DNA from: Paenibacillus sp. FSL H8-0079
GTDB taxonomy: Bacteria; Bacillota; Bacilli; Paenibacillales; Paenibacillaceae
Reading direction: 5' to 3'
Assembly: GCF_037991315.1 (NCBI RefSeq)
Contig: NZ_CP150300.1
Span: forward strand, 5,208,001-5,272,000
DNA length: 64,000 nt
The notes under the pieces: model-generated
The model's input: the letters and a program-made list of their open reading frames with translations, nothing else
What the model was told of the DNA's origin: nothing
The model's database searches: none
Translations under genes and position numbers: made by a program
Shown: positions 36,477-44,678 of the stretch, in pieces
How the letters are laid out: each line of letters begins with the position of its first letter
Numbering within the stretch: the stretch's first letter is position 1

Positions 36477-36489
36477 AGAACATATGTTC
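36476..36489. promoter_or_regulatory. Perfect 14-bp palindrome resembling a Gram-positive LexA (SOS) box
   Basis: AGAACATATGTTCT is its own reverse complement. The 12-base core GAACATATGTTC fits the B. subtilis LexA/DinR consensus CGAACRNRYGTTYC at every inner position; only the outermost C and C are replaced by A and T. It abuts the -35 of a candidate promoter of the STM4015-4011-type operon. I saw no second copy elsewhere in the window. Confidence 0.55.
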
Positions 36490-36573
36490 TGATAAGTGGT
36501 CGCAGAAATAGCTATTTTCAATTAGGTATATGGATGGACCTCACCAAACCCGATCAAACACTTCATTTCACAC

Positions 36574-36636
36574 AAAAAGCGTTAATGGCGGATGAACCAT
36601 CCCATCGGAATGCTTCTGTCCTTCCATTAACGCTTT
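36574..36636 (-). terminator. Terminator after rdgB
   Basis: Arms AAAGCGTTAATGG and CCATTAACGCTTT are 13 bp apart-paired over a long loop (36574-36588 and 36624-36636), with TTTTT after the stem on the minus strand, and AAA/TTT at both ends so it could also work on the plus strand. It isolates rph-rdgB from the downstream operon. Confidence 0.7.
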
Positions 36637-36681
36637 GATGTTCACATATCATGAAGTTAAATCAAAATGTTTCGTTTAGTC

Positions 36682-37305
36682 TCAGCCTTCAAGTCTGGAT
36701 ACAAGCGCTCTCAGCGCATGACCACGGTGGCTAATCGCCTGCTTTTGCTCGAGCGTCAGCTCCGCCATCGTCATCTCGTATTCAGGTACATAGAAGAGTG
36801 GGTCATATCCAAAACCGCCAGCACCTGCAGCTTGAGCCGTGATCCAGCCTTCCGCAGTGCCTTCCGATTCATACTTATCACCTGTTGTCGGATCGTACAG
36901 GACCAGCGCACAGACGAAACGAGCTGGACTCAGTAGCGGTTGCTCGGTGTCCTCACCGGATTTCAACGATTCCAGCGTCTCCAGCAACTTCGCATTATTC
37001 TGTGCATCCGTTGCTCCTTCGCCTGCATATCTCGCTGAATATACTCCTGGCTCACCGTCCAACAGATCTACGCAAAGTCCTGAATCGTCTGCCAGAACGG
37101 GCAAACCAAGCGCATCACCAACCGCTTTGGCTTTCTTCCAGGCATTCTCCGCAAACGTTACGCCATCTTCCACCACATCCGGCAGCTCCGGATAGTCAAA
37201 CATGCTCTTGACCTCTTTGCCAAGCGGTGCGAAAGCATGAGCGAATTCACGGACTTTACCCGCATTGCGGGTTGCGACAATGAGGATTGGGCTGTCCAAA
37301 CTCAT
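36682..37305 (-). CDS. rdgB: XTP/dITP pyrophosphatase (RdgB/HAM1 family)
   Basis: Hydrolyses non-canonical purine nucleoside triphosphates such as dITP and XTP to monophosphates, keeping them out of DNA. The signature SPILIVATRNAGKVREF opens the 207-residue protein; LADDSGLCVDLLDGEPGVYSAR and GGFGYDPLF are the metal and substrate loops, and SHRGHALRAL ends the family core. ATG 37305 is adjacent to the rph stop and its ribosome binding site GGGGAAG lies inside the end of rph, so the pair is coupled, as in B. subtilis (rph-ysnA). Confidence 0.95.
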   Translation of the reverse strand: MSLDSPILIVATRNAGKVREFAHAFAPLGKEVKSMFDYPELPDVVEDGVTFAENAWKKAKAVGDALGLPVLADDSGLCVDLLDGEPGVYSARYAGEGATDAQNNAKLLETLESLKSGEDTEQPLLSPARFVCALVLYDPTTGDKYESEGTAEGWITAQAAGAGGFGYDPLFYVPEYEMTMAELTLEQKQAISHRGHALRALVSRLEG

Positions 37306-37306
37306 C

Positions 37307-38062
37307 TTACGCTTCCCCTAATCCACGCGCGCCGATCTTAAGCGCAATCGGTCCGAGCACTTCTTTTTGACGCTCGATCATCTCCAAAATTCCCTGCTCG
37401 CCAAGTTCCAGCATGGCGTTCAGCTCACGGCGATCAAATGGTGCTTCCTCACCTGTTCCCTGAAGCTCGACGTATTTACCGCCACCTGTCATCACCAGGT
37501 TCATGTCTACCTTGGCTTTGGAATCTTCATCATAGTTCAGATCCAGAACAGGCTGTTCTCCCACAACACCCACACTTACCGCTGCAATGAAATCCGTAAT
37601 CGGGAACACTTGCAGTTTGTGTTGTTGGGAAATTTTGTTCACGGCAAGCGCCAGTGCTACAAACGCACCCGTAATGGACGTTGTGCGTGTGCCTCCGTCT
37701 GCTTGAATAACATCACAGTCCAAGGTAATGGTACGCTCACCAAGAGCCTGCAGATTAACTACCGAGCGTAATGCCCGACCAATCAGACGCTGGATCTCCA
37801 TGGTGCGTCCAGTTAATTTGCCACGATTGGCTTCACGTTGGTTCCGGGTATGTGTTGCACGTGGCAACATGGAATATTCCGCTGTTACCCAGCCTTTACC
37901 CTGCCCTTTCATAAAGGGAGGTACACGTTCCTCTACTGTAGCTGTACAGATCACCTTTGTATCTCCAACTTCAATCAGTACAGAGCCCTCGGCGTATTTA
38001 TTCGTGTTCACTGTTAAATTCAGCGGGCGCAGCTGTTCGCTGGTTCGTCCGTTTGATCTCAT
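37307..38062 (-). CDS. rph: Ribonuclease PH
   Basis: Phosphate-dependent 3'-5' exoribonuclease that trims tRNA and other RNA 3' ends; forms a hexameric ring. The 251-residue product has [23 protein letters not shown] at the N terminus, the RNA-binding arginine-rich segment [29 protein letters not shown] (split here only in print) and [19 protein letters not shown] for the phosphate and metal site. ATG 38062 has GGAGG. It is first in the rph-rdgB pair; gerM lies upstream beyond a 300-base gap that holds a repeat element. Confidence 0.95.
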   Translation of the reverse strand: MRSNGRTSEQLRPLNLTVNTNKYAEGSVLIEVGDTKVICTATVEERVPPFMKGQGKGWVTAEYSMLPRATHTRNQREANRGKLTGRTMEIQRLIGRALRSVVNLQALGERTITLDCDVIQADGGTRTTSITGAFVALALAVNKISQQHKLQVFPITDFIAAVSVGVVGEQPVLDLNYDEDSKAKVDMNLVMTGGGKYVELQGTGEEAPFDRRELNAMLELGEQGILEMIERQKEVLGPIALKIGARGLGEA

Positions 38063-38125
38063 TTTTTCTGCCTCCTACGACTTAAGCATCCTGTAATGTT
38101 GAACTTATTCACACTTTTAGAGATT

Positions 38126-38291
38126 GTTCAAAAAGCTCGCTTTTGATTACGAAAAATGCCTTAAGGCATCATCAGCATCGAATATGGAATTCAGCCGAAA
38201 TGTCCGTTGCTCACGTAGTTTGCCTACGCTCCGCTACTCCATTTCTAGCTTCATCCCATCTTCTCGGTACTGAAAACCGATCTTTTTGAAC
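38126..38291. repeat. MITE-like intergenic repeat with terminal inverted repeats
   Basis: A 166-bp segment with perfect 10-bp terminal inverted repeats, GTTCAAAAAG at 38126-38135 and CTTTTTGAAC at 38282-38291. It carries no ORF and lies alone between gerM and rph. A related but degenerate GTTGTCCAAAAAG occurs at about 44649. I believe similar elements are common between genes of paenibacilli; this is recollection rather than a search. Confidence 0.55.
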
Positions 38292-38363
38292 ACGTATTTT
38301 TACTAATCCCTTATATTTTACCAAAGAGTTCGCTTAAAAGCATCCTTAAGCATTCCTTGCTCA

Positions 38364-39419
38364 TTAAATCGGAATTTCGTTGATATATTCAGGCTTGGAA
38401 ACCGGCGCACTGTAATCCCTGTTGTCGTCACCCATGACCGTTTTTTGGCCATTCCATTCGATCTGTACTTTGGCATCCTTGCTGGCTGTGTTCTCCGCAG
38501 TGGTTAATACGACAGACTGTAACAGCTCGCTTGGCACGATATCCCCTTCGGCAAACATATCATCTTTCAGGGCAACCGTGACCGTGCCATCCTCTGCCGT
38601 TTTGACCGATTGCAGCTCCGTTCCGCCTGTCATAACCTCTTCCAGTTCTCCACCTTTGTCAGGTCCTTTGATCAGTTCGTTCAATGCTGCCTGCACCCGA
38701 TCTTCACCAGGTGTAACCAGACGTGTCACTGGAACATAATATTGGATGCCCGCTGGCGAAGCAGCGGAGAAATAGACCGTTACCGGACTGCTGTTGGTCA
38801 CAAACGTATCACCCAGATCCAGATTGATTCCCACAGCCCGATTCAGCGGTTCAGGCAACGGCGTGCTGTTCACAGGCATTTGTGTTAACTTTTTGCCATC
38901 CACCCAGATCTGCACATTCTCCACATCAGGCGTTCCCGTCAATGTCCACGTGACAGCTTCTAGCATTTTCCGTTCTTCCTTTGCATCATACTTGGCAAAA
39001 TTACCCGAGAACTCCACGACCGCCAGCTTGTCATCCGCGTGAATCGTTACATTCTGCACAACCGTTCCCTGCGGGAGAACGCCCTGGAATCCTTCAGGCA
39101 GCATACCCGCATAGGCCCCGCCTGTGACAAGTGTGTCCAGAGCTGTCTTTGGACTGCTTGCGTCTGTTCCAGAAGGAAGTGTCAGGGATACCGGAGCGAG
39201 CAGCCCCTGCTGGTCTTGCAGATATACCGTCGTTAACGGGAGCATTGCGAGTGCTCCATTCCCTTCGGCCGCTTGAATCATAGCTGCTTCCTGGATGGGC
39301 GGTGGTGGATCAACAGCTTCGGAAGACTGTGCTCCAAACATGCCGCAGCCTGACAATACCATAGGAATACTCAGCAGCGCTGCTGCCGATACCGTACGCA
39401 AAGAATGGATCTTTCTCAT
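38364..39419 (-). CDS. gerM: GerM-type spore germination/sporulation lipoprotein
   Basis: Exported lipoprotein of 351 residues. A signal sequence with lipobox LSGC places the lipidated cysteine at C25. Two GerM domains follow (about 55-190 and 205-330), the second with QAALNELIKGPDKGGELEEV. In B. subtilis GerM is needed for proper sporulation and germination. ATG 39419 is chosen over the longer frame to 39461 because GAGGGG lies 9 bases ahead. As in B. subtilis, rph and rdgB lie downstream. Confidence 0.9.
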   Translation of the reverse strand: MRKIHSLRTVSAAALLSIPMVLSGCGMFGAQSSEAVDPPPPIQEAAMIQAAEGNGALAMLPLTTVYLQDQQGLLAPVSLTLPSGTDASSPKTALDTLVTGGAYAGMLPEGFQGVLPQGTVVQNVTIHADDKLAVVEFSGNFAKYDAKEERKMLEAVTWTLTGTPDVENVQIWVDGKKLTQMPVNSTPLPEPLNRAVGINLDLGDTFVTNSSPVTVYFSAASPAGIQYYVPVTRLVTPGEDRVQAALNELIKGPDKGGELEEVMTGGTELQSVKTAEDGTVTVALKDDMFAEGDIVPSELLQSVVLTTAENTASKDAKVQIEWNGQKTVMGDDNRDYSAPVSKPEYINEIPI

Positions 39420-39611
39420 GATCACGTTCCCCCTCATCATTTTTACAGTTTGTACTACCATGTATACGAGCCTTTGTCCAAAAAATAACTAAAAGATAAT
39501 CGCTTCGCTGAAAACTTATAAATTCTATTATCTTAAAGAAACGTAAAACAGGTTCATACGTATTAGGAAGCAAGAGTAGGGACATTGCTAACTTCAGAGG
39601 AGGAATCGCCC

Positions 39612-40178
39612 ATGGAACATCCTGAGCAAGAAAAAATCCCTTATAGCCTGAATAGCCGCAAGGTCGCGGAAGCAACAAGGGAATGGCTGCATAAGCGGGG
39701 CGTCACGATCCCTGAGATCGCAGAACTGGTTATGTTATTGCAGCAAAAATATTATCCAGGTCTTACGATAGAAGAATGTATCGAAAATGTGGAGATGGTT
39801 CTCCGTAAACGTGAGGTACAGAACGCTGTCCTGACCGGTATTCAGCTTGATATCCTGGCAGAACAAGGTCAGCTCATATCTCCTTTGCAGGAAATGATTG
39901 AGAACGATGAAGGCCTATATGGCGTGGATGAGATTTTGGCATTCTCCATTGTTAATGTTTATGGCAGCATTGGATTCACGAATTATGGTTATGTGGACAA
40001 GCTGAAACCAGGGGTGCTTGAACGACTAAACGACAAGAGCCTGGGGCCTGTCCACACGTTCTTCGATGATATTGTCGGAGCGATTGCATCGGCAGCGAGC
40101 AGCCGCATCGCCCATCGCAAACAATCCGAGCTTGAAGAAGCGCTGGGAGAAAAACCTGTCAGCGATGACGCTGTATAA
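39612..40178 (+). CDS. Phosphatidylglycerophosphatase A family protein (YutG-like)
   Basis: A 188-residue cytosolic or membrane-associated protein of the PgpA family, which removes phosphate from phosphatidylglycerol phosphate. Conserved are EMIENDEGLYGVDEIL and SIVNVYGSIGFTNYGYVDKL. The stretch IEECIENVEMVLRKREVQNA occurs in the N-terminal half. No transmembrane segment is obvious. ATG 39612 has GAGGAGGAA upstream; the frame extends to 39585 but without a ribosome binding site. Monocistronic and divergent from gerM. Confidence 0.85.
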   Translation: MEHPEQEKIPYSLNSRKVAEATREWLHKRGVTIPEIAELVMLLQQKYYPGLTIEECIENVEMVLRKREVQNAVLTGIQLDILAEQGQLISPLQEMIENDEGLYGVDEILAFSIVNVYGSIGFTNYGYVDKLKPGVLERLNDKSLGPVHTFFDDIVGAIASAASSRIAHRKQSELEEALGEKPVSDDAV

Positions 40179-40280
40179 CGCGTAACTTGTTTCATATCTG
40201 AAGCCATGTGGAACATTGGACATGTGTGTGGATGCTTGGTGAATGAACTGTTCTGTTTCAATAAAATACCTGTTCATGGA

Positions 40281-40307
40281 AAAAGCGGCCTGATGGCCGC
40301 TTCTTTT
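40281..40307. terminator. Terminator between the PgpA-type gene and the cytochrome gene
   Basis: Stem AAGCGGCC/GGCCGCTT with a TGAT loop, CTTTTG on the plus side and AAAA on the left, so it can serve both convergent genes. Confidence 0.82.
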
Positions 40308-40344
40308 GCATGTGTACGATACGTATTGCATGATCCACATGTTA

Positions 40345-40998
40345 TTATTTCAGATGCTTAGGTCGTACCGTACCGATCAAACCAAAACCTTCAATCCGCT
40401 TCTGCTCAGCAACTGGCTCAGATGGTGTCCATTTCGGTCCAATCGTGATTTCCGGGCCTTTGCGCTCTCGCAACATGCCACGCAGCACCGTGATACCTAG
40501 GATGCTGAGTCCGGTAAATACATACATCATCCGCATGATGATATTGCCAGAATCCGTCCCGGTAACCATGCCATGAACCAGCAGACTAATGAACACCGGA
40601 TAGGACAGCATGTGGAACATGAACCACCATTTACGGCCCAGCTTGTTCCGCAGGTCACTGGATAACAGGACGATCACTAATCCGTAGAAGGCTAACGTTC
40701 CCAGACCACTGCCGATCGGATGCACAGACGCGGTAAAAGGAATCAGAAGTTCTCCCCAGGTAAACGGGCTGTAGTGATCAATATATAACGTTAACGCATG
40801 CACGAGTCCAAGTCCGAAGGCGAGCCAGGTCGTTCGTGTATGCCATTTGAACATGGCTGCTTTCGGTTTACCTTTGGCCATAGGCATCCCTTGAGCAATA
40901 CCCAGGAACACACCGGCAAAGAGCAGCACATAAGCAGCAATTCCACTAATTCGAATGATATTCCACGTCGGCAGGTAATCTACAATCCATTGTGCCAT
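40345..40998 (-). CDS. Ferric-reductase-like transmembrane b-type cytochrome
   Basis: Integral membrane protein of 217 residues with about six transmembrane segments. Histidines in FKWHTRTTWL, LGLVHALTLY, FMFHMLSYP and SLLVHGMVTG lie in two pairs in membrane helices, as in the heme-binding core of ferric reductase-like/YedZ proteins. It has no flavin or NADPH domain of its own. ATG 40998 follows GGGGGAG; the frame to 41013 has no better site. It is third in an operon with the small exported protein and ApbE, suggesting membrane electron transfer to a flavin-carrying partner. Confidence 0.82.
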   Translation of the reverse strand: MAQWIVDYLPTWNIIRISGIAAYVLLFAGVFLGIAQGMPMAKGKPKAAMFKWHTRTTWLAFGLGLVHALTLYIDHYSPFTWGELLIPFTASVHPIGSGLGTLAFYGLVIVLLSSDLRNKLGRKWWFMFHMLSYPVFISLLVHGMVTGTDSGNIIMRMMYVFTGLSILGITVLRGMLRERKGPEITIGPKWTPSEPVAEQKRIEGFGLIGTVRPKHLK

Positions 40999-41029
40999 AA
41001 CCGGCTCCCCCATATCTGTTAGACTTGTC

Positions 41030-42073
41030 CTATATCAGACTGAAGCGATGATCCGGATCAAAACCGGGCCAGTGCTCAGCGAGCGTATCCGTATTCCCTC
41101 TAAAGTAAGTACTCCCATCCCGTGTCATCCACAGGACGTCATGCCGATCATAATGTCGGTTTAACCAGCCCACCGCTTCGGCGCTCCCCAAAATGCAGAC
41201 CGTCTTGGCAATAATCTCGCATTGTGACGCATGCTGACCGAGAACGGTACACTGTAGCACATCCGTATCCGCCGGTTCCATCGTACGGGGGTCAATGAGG
41301 TGATGTGCAAGGCTACCATCCGTATTCTGCCATTGTCTGCGGGAAATACCTGAAGTGGCAACAGCTCCTCGCTGTAAACGGACCGCACCTGACACATTCC
41401 CCTGATCCTGCAAAGGATCAGCTACTTGCAAGGTCCACTGCGGATGGTCTGGTGTACCCCATACTTGAATATCTCCACCTGCGTTAATCAACCCCGCCGG
41501 AATATGCAATGTTCGCTGTAACCAGTCTGCGATGCGCTCCACTGCCCAGCCCTTAACGATGCCTCCCAGGTCCAGCTCAGCTCCGGGGTCCAGATGAACC
41601 ATCCGACTACCTTCCCGCTGAATCCAGCTCGGACGACTGTGGTCATATCGATCTTCCATCATTCCTGAGCATTCAGGTGTTTTCGTTTGCAAAATACGTT
41701 CAAGAAACGGAAGTTGAGGCTGTCGTTGTTGTACCTTCTCGAAGCTTAGATCATATCCCGAAGCCTGAAGAGCCTGCGAGATACCCGGTTGAAAAATCCC
41801 TTCAGTCAGTCCAATATATCCATAGGCCAAACTCAAAACTTCATCCATCGCAGCGGAGATGGGCATCCATCCGATTGAACCATTCAGACGATTCAGTTCA
41901 CTGTCTGCCACAAATCGGCTGAAGCGCTGCTCCTGCGTCTCAAACCAATTCTTCACCAAGGTTGCTGCATGTTCAGCTTCTTCCCTCCCAGCGGACAGTT
42001 GCACTTCAACATCCGTGTTCATCGCACGGAATTGAAACCGGAGCGGACGAGCGACTTGCTCCGTGCGGCTCAT
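41030..42073 (-). CDS. FAD:protein FMN transferase (ApbE family)
   Basis: Transfers FMN from FAD to Ser/Thr of exported flavoproteins. Family motifs are intact: the N-terminal MNTDVEVQL, ELDLGGIVKGWAVERI, LINAGGDIQVWG and HHLIDPRTMEPA with the metal-binding residues after it. Length 347 is typical. No signal peptide or lipobox is seen, so unlike many ApbE proteins it appears cytoplasmic. The start overlaps the stop of the small exported protein by four bases (ATGA), and the ferric-reductase-like gene follows after 31 bases. Confidence 0.9.
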   Translation of the reverse strand: MSRTEQVARPLRFQFRAMNTDVEVQLSAGREEAEHAATLVKNWFETQEQRFSRFVADSELNRLNGSIGWMPISAAMDEVLSLAYGYIGLTEGIFQPGISQALQASGYDLSFEKVQQRQPQLPFLERILQTKTPECSGMMEDRYDHSRPSWIQREGSRMVHLDPGAELDLGGIVKGWAVERIADWLQRTLHIPAGLINAGGDIQVWGTPDHPQWTLQVADPLQDQGNVSGAVRLQRGAVATSGISRRQWQNTDGSLAHHLIDPRTMEPADTDVLQCTVLGQHASQCEIIAKTVCILGSAEAVGWLNRHYDRHDVLWMTRDGSTYFRGNTDTLAEHWPGFDPDHRFSLI

Positions 42074-42486
42074 GATGCACCTGTACGTGACTGATAGTTG
42101 CCACTGCTGTACCCGGAGTCTGTACCCTGGTTATTTTGTCCATAACGCTGAGAATCTGAATAACTTCCCTTGTCACTCATGCTTTGATCCGCTCCAGCGG
42201 ATTGTGTGCTATCGGTTGTTCCATTATATTGGCTATCATTATTGGCATTGTCCTGCGTATTCCAGTTGTGGCTGTCCGTTGTACTACTGATCCATTCATC
42301 CATCACATCATCACGCGTATCTACCTGGCTTGAAGCGGTAATGCTTGTATCTGTGCCATTCGCTGCTGCATAAGCCACATCAAAGGCATCCGAGGTTCTT
42401 ACATATTGAAAGAGTGCAGCCACGGTCAACGTTGCTGCCGCTGAAGCTTGCCATTTTCTCCATTGATTCCGTTTTCTTCTGGTCAT
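42070..42486 (-). CDS. Small exported Ser/Asn/Gly-rich protein, possible flavin-carrying partner
   Basis: A 138-residue protein of unknown family. A basic N terminus (MTRRKRNQWRKW) and one hydrophobic segment (about 13-27) indicate export or membrane anchoring; the rest is low-complexity, rich in Ser, Asn, Asp, Gly and Gln, with no cysteine. The last residues read SRTGAS, similar to the (S/T)GA(T/S) end of ApbE flavinylation motifs, although the usual upstream Asp is a Gln here. ATG 42486 follows AGGGAAGAG. Directly coupled to apbE, so it could be the flavin acceptor, but this is not proven. Confidence 0.6.
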   Translation of the reverse strand: MTRRKRNQWRKWQASAAATLTVAALFQYVRTSDAFDVAYAAANGTDTSITASSQVDTRDDVMDEWISSTTDSHNWNTQDNANNDSQYNGTTDSTQSAGADQSMSDKGSYSDSQRYGQNNQGTDSGYSSGNYQSRTGAS

Positions 42487-42603
42487 CGCTCTTCCCTGCT
42501 TTCTTTAGGGTGTGTCTCAAATCTCGCCCTAGCGAAGTTCATAGATGTATCATAGGCGCGCTGGCTTAAAAATAGATGAATGAACCGTTAAGAGAGGCTA
42601 AAA

Positions 42604-42638
42604 AGGCCCAGAACAGGTGAATTTCCTGTCCCGAGCCT
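42604..42638 (-). terminator. Terminator after the metallo-hydrolase gene
   Basis: Stem GGCTCGGGACAGG/CCTGTTCTGGGCC with a seven-base loop and TTTTTAG on the minus strand, about 45 bases beyond the gene. Confidence 0.75.
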
Positions 42639-42683
42639 CTATATAGGATCGAATTATGATTTCATATCCATATCATCATTCCG

Positions 42684-43667
42684 TTAGAATCGAAAATAGA
42701 ACGTGCCATCCGGTCGTTGTTTTTGCTTCACTACTTCGCGTCGAATTAACTCCTGCAGATGGGCCAACGTCTCACTCATGGCAAATCGCAGTTGATGGGT
42801 CCCGAGTCGATTGCCAAACATGTGCACACAGATGTCATACGCATTCGCCGGTGACTCCTGAATTCGCTCCGTCATCTTCTGAAGGCGTTCCTCGTGATGA
42901 GCGAGCAGATGAACTGTACGTTCGCTGAACTGTGCAAAGGGATTCCGATGTCCTGGATACGCCTGCTTGACATTCAGAGCCCTGAGACGATGCAATCCCT
43001 CCATATAAGACAATAGTGGCTGAGGGTCACTGCCTGGTTGAAGACTGATATTTGGTGAAATCTGTGGCAATACGGCATCTCCGCACAGGATCTCCATCGA
43101 CTCCGGAGCATAAAAAGATAAATGGCCTGGGGCATGTCCACCCGTCTCCACAGCAACCCAACGTTTCCCGCCCATATCGAGCCACTCACCGTCTTCAATG
43201 GGTGTCACCTTCGGAAGTGGTGTGATCTGTGAAGTAAATGCCTTCATATGTTCATGCATCTGCTCGGTCTTGTCTTCCGGCATTCCATGACGACCATAAT
43301 AATCAGGTAATACTGTATTAATGCGTGAATCAGGTCCCCACATATAATCGGCCTCTTGGCGGGAACGTGTGGACATTCGAACGGGTGCCCCCGTCATCTG
43401 TTGCATCCAACCCGACAACCCCAGATGATCCGGGTGATGATGAGTCAACACAATTTGATGGATATTGTCAAAGGTCAGACCGAGATCTGCCAGCGCTTCG
43501 TGCCACTCCAGTTCCGTTTCCGTATTACGCGGTCCCGGATCTATAATGGTGATCGTTCCATCCGGTTCAGACAACACATAACTGTTGACCCATCGCAGGG
43601 GAAAAGACATGGTAATCTTGACCCGGTGTATGCCCTCTGTCATGGACATCTCTTCTGTTCGCTTCAT
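42684..43667 (-). CDS. Metallo-beta-lactamase-fold hydrolase
   Basis: Soluble protein of 327 residues with the binuclear zinc motif THHHPDHLG and further ligands in GGHAPGHLS, GDAVLP and AYPGH. The C-terminal helical part (ERTVHLLAHHEERLQKM and later) fits the family that acts on thioesters or RNA-like substrates, but the substrate is not known. ATG 43667 is preferred to the upstream ATG 43685 because GGAAGGGG lies just before it. It follows the methyltransferase gene by about 30 bases. Confidence 0.82.
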   Translation of the reverse strand: MKRTEEMSMTEGIHRVKITMSFPLRWVNSYVLSEPDGTITIIDPGPRNTETELEWHEALADLGLTFDNIHQIVLTHHHPDHLGLSGWMQQMTGAPVRMSTRSRQEADYMWGPDSRINTVLPDYYGRHGMPEDKTEQMHEHMKAFTSQITPLPKVTPIEDGEWLDMGGKRWVAVETGGHAPGHLSFYAPESMEILCGDAVLPQISPNISLQPGSDPQPLLSYMEGLHRLRALNVKQAYPGHRNPFAQFSERTVHLLAHHEERLQKMTERIQESPANAYDICVHMFGNRLGTHQLRFAMSETLAHLQELIRREVVKQKQRPDGTFYFRF

Positions 43668-43694
43668 CGTACTCCCCTTCCACACGCTCTCTGT

Positions 43695-44438
43695 TCACTC
43701 CACAGGACGATGACCTACAAAAATCATGCGTGGAGAAGCCTGCTCGTCATATTTCTCTTCATCGTAGCCGCCATGGACCTGATCTACCCGCAGTCCGGCT
43801 TCACTTAACATCTGACTCAGTTGATCCCGTGTGTACAACTTCACACGCTCCTGATATACCCGTGGTTCATCTCCGGATGTAGTATCCGTAATGCGAATTT
43901 CCTTTTGCACAAATCCATCCTCAATCTTGCGGAGCTCCTCAATCCGTTGCCCTTCATCCTCTCGAACCGAGTGCGGCACCAGATGACGCGTCACATGTGC
44001 AGTGTTCATAAAATCAATAATATAGCTGCCACCCGGGCGAAGCATGCGATGAATGGCACGTAATACTTTCAGTTGTTCTCCGTCCTCCAGGAAATAACCA
44101 AACGATGTGAACAGATTAACTACGGCGTCGAAGCCACCTTTCAGCGGCAGTTCACGCATGTCCGCGTGACACCACGATACTCGGTGTTCGTCATCCATTA
44201 GGCGGGCTTCACGCAAAAGCACATCGGACAGATCGACTCCGGTCACTCGTAACCCTGCATCAGCAAGTGCCAGTGAGTGCCGTCCCATACCGCAGCAGAG
44301 ATCCAATACTTCAGCATTGGGCTTAAGCTTCAACCAATTGATCATTTTATGTACTTCCTGATAGGCACCTTGCACATCCCGGTGCTTGTATACGAGAAGA
44401 TAATCTTCTCCGAAACTCTTTTCATACCATTCCGTCAT
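43695..44438 (-). CDS. Class I SAM-dependent methyltransferase
   Basis: A 247-residue soluble enzyme. Motif I is VLDLCCGMGRHSLALADAG, followed by VTGVDLSDVLL, and FDAVVNLFTSFGYF matches the active-site loop of this YqeM/UbiE-like group. The C terminus has AGLRVDQVHGGYDEEKYD. The substrate is unknown. It is first in a two-gene unit with the metallo-hydrolase; no clear promoter was found. Confidence 0.85.
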   Translation of the reverse strand: MTEWYEKSFGEDYLLVYKHRDVQGAYQEVHKMINWLKLKPNAEVLDLCCGMGRHSLALADAGLRVTGVDLSDVLLREARLMDDEHRVSWCHADMRELPLKGGFDAVVNLFTSFGYFLEDGEQLKVLRAIHRMLRPGGSYIIDFMNTAHVTRHLVPHSVREDEGQRIEELRKIEDGFVQKEIRITDTTSGDEPRVYQERVKLYTRDQLSQMLSEAGLRVDQVHGGYDEEKYDEQASPRMIFVGHRPVE

Positions 44439-44577
44439 CCATTCTCGCCCTCCACATGGTCACTGGCCCCACTGTCCGTCATACACTGTTGTTCAGGCCT
44501 GATCATTTCCCCTAAGCTTTAATTTATTGTAACGTCTTTATCCTGCAAACTCAAAAAATTCCAGTACATCATCTACA

Positions 44578-44606
44578 TTGAAGAGCCAAAATGCACACGA
44601 TATAAT
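44578..44606 (+). promoter_or_regulatory. Promoter of the DUF72 gene
   Basis: -35 TTGAAG (44578-44583), 17-base spacer, -10 TATAAT (44601-44606). Just downstream an inverted repeat GTTAAAC...GTTTAAC (44607-44640) lies in the leader and may fold in the RNA. Confidence 0.75.
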
Positions 44607-44678
44607 GTTAAACATACGCATACCCTGCGAATCGTTTAACTATAAGAGGTTGTCCAAAAAGCAACAGGAGGTGTTCTT

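Noticed and set aside
36321..36521. 66-codon open frame upstream of the STM4015-type gene
   Set aside because: It overlaps the start of that gene, covers its leader, promoter and palindrome, and has no ribosome binding site.
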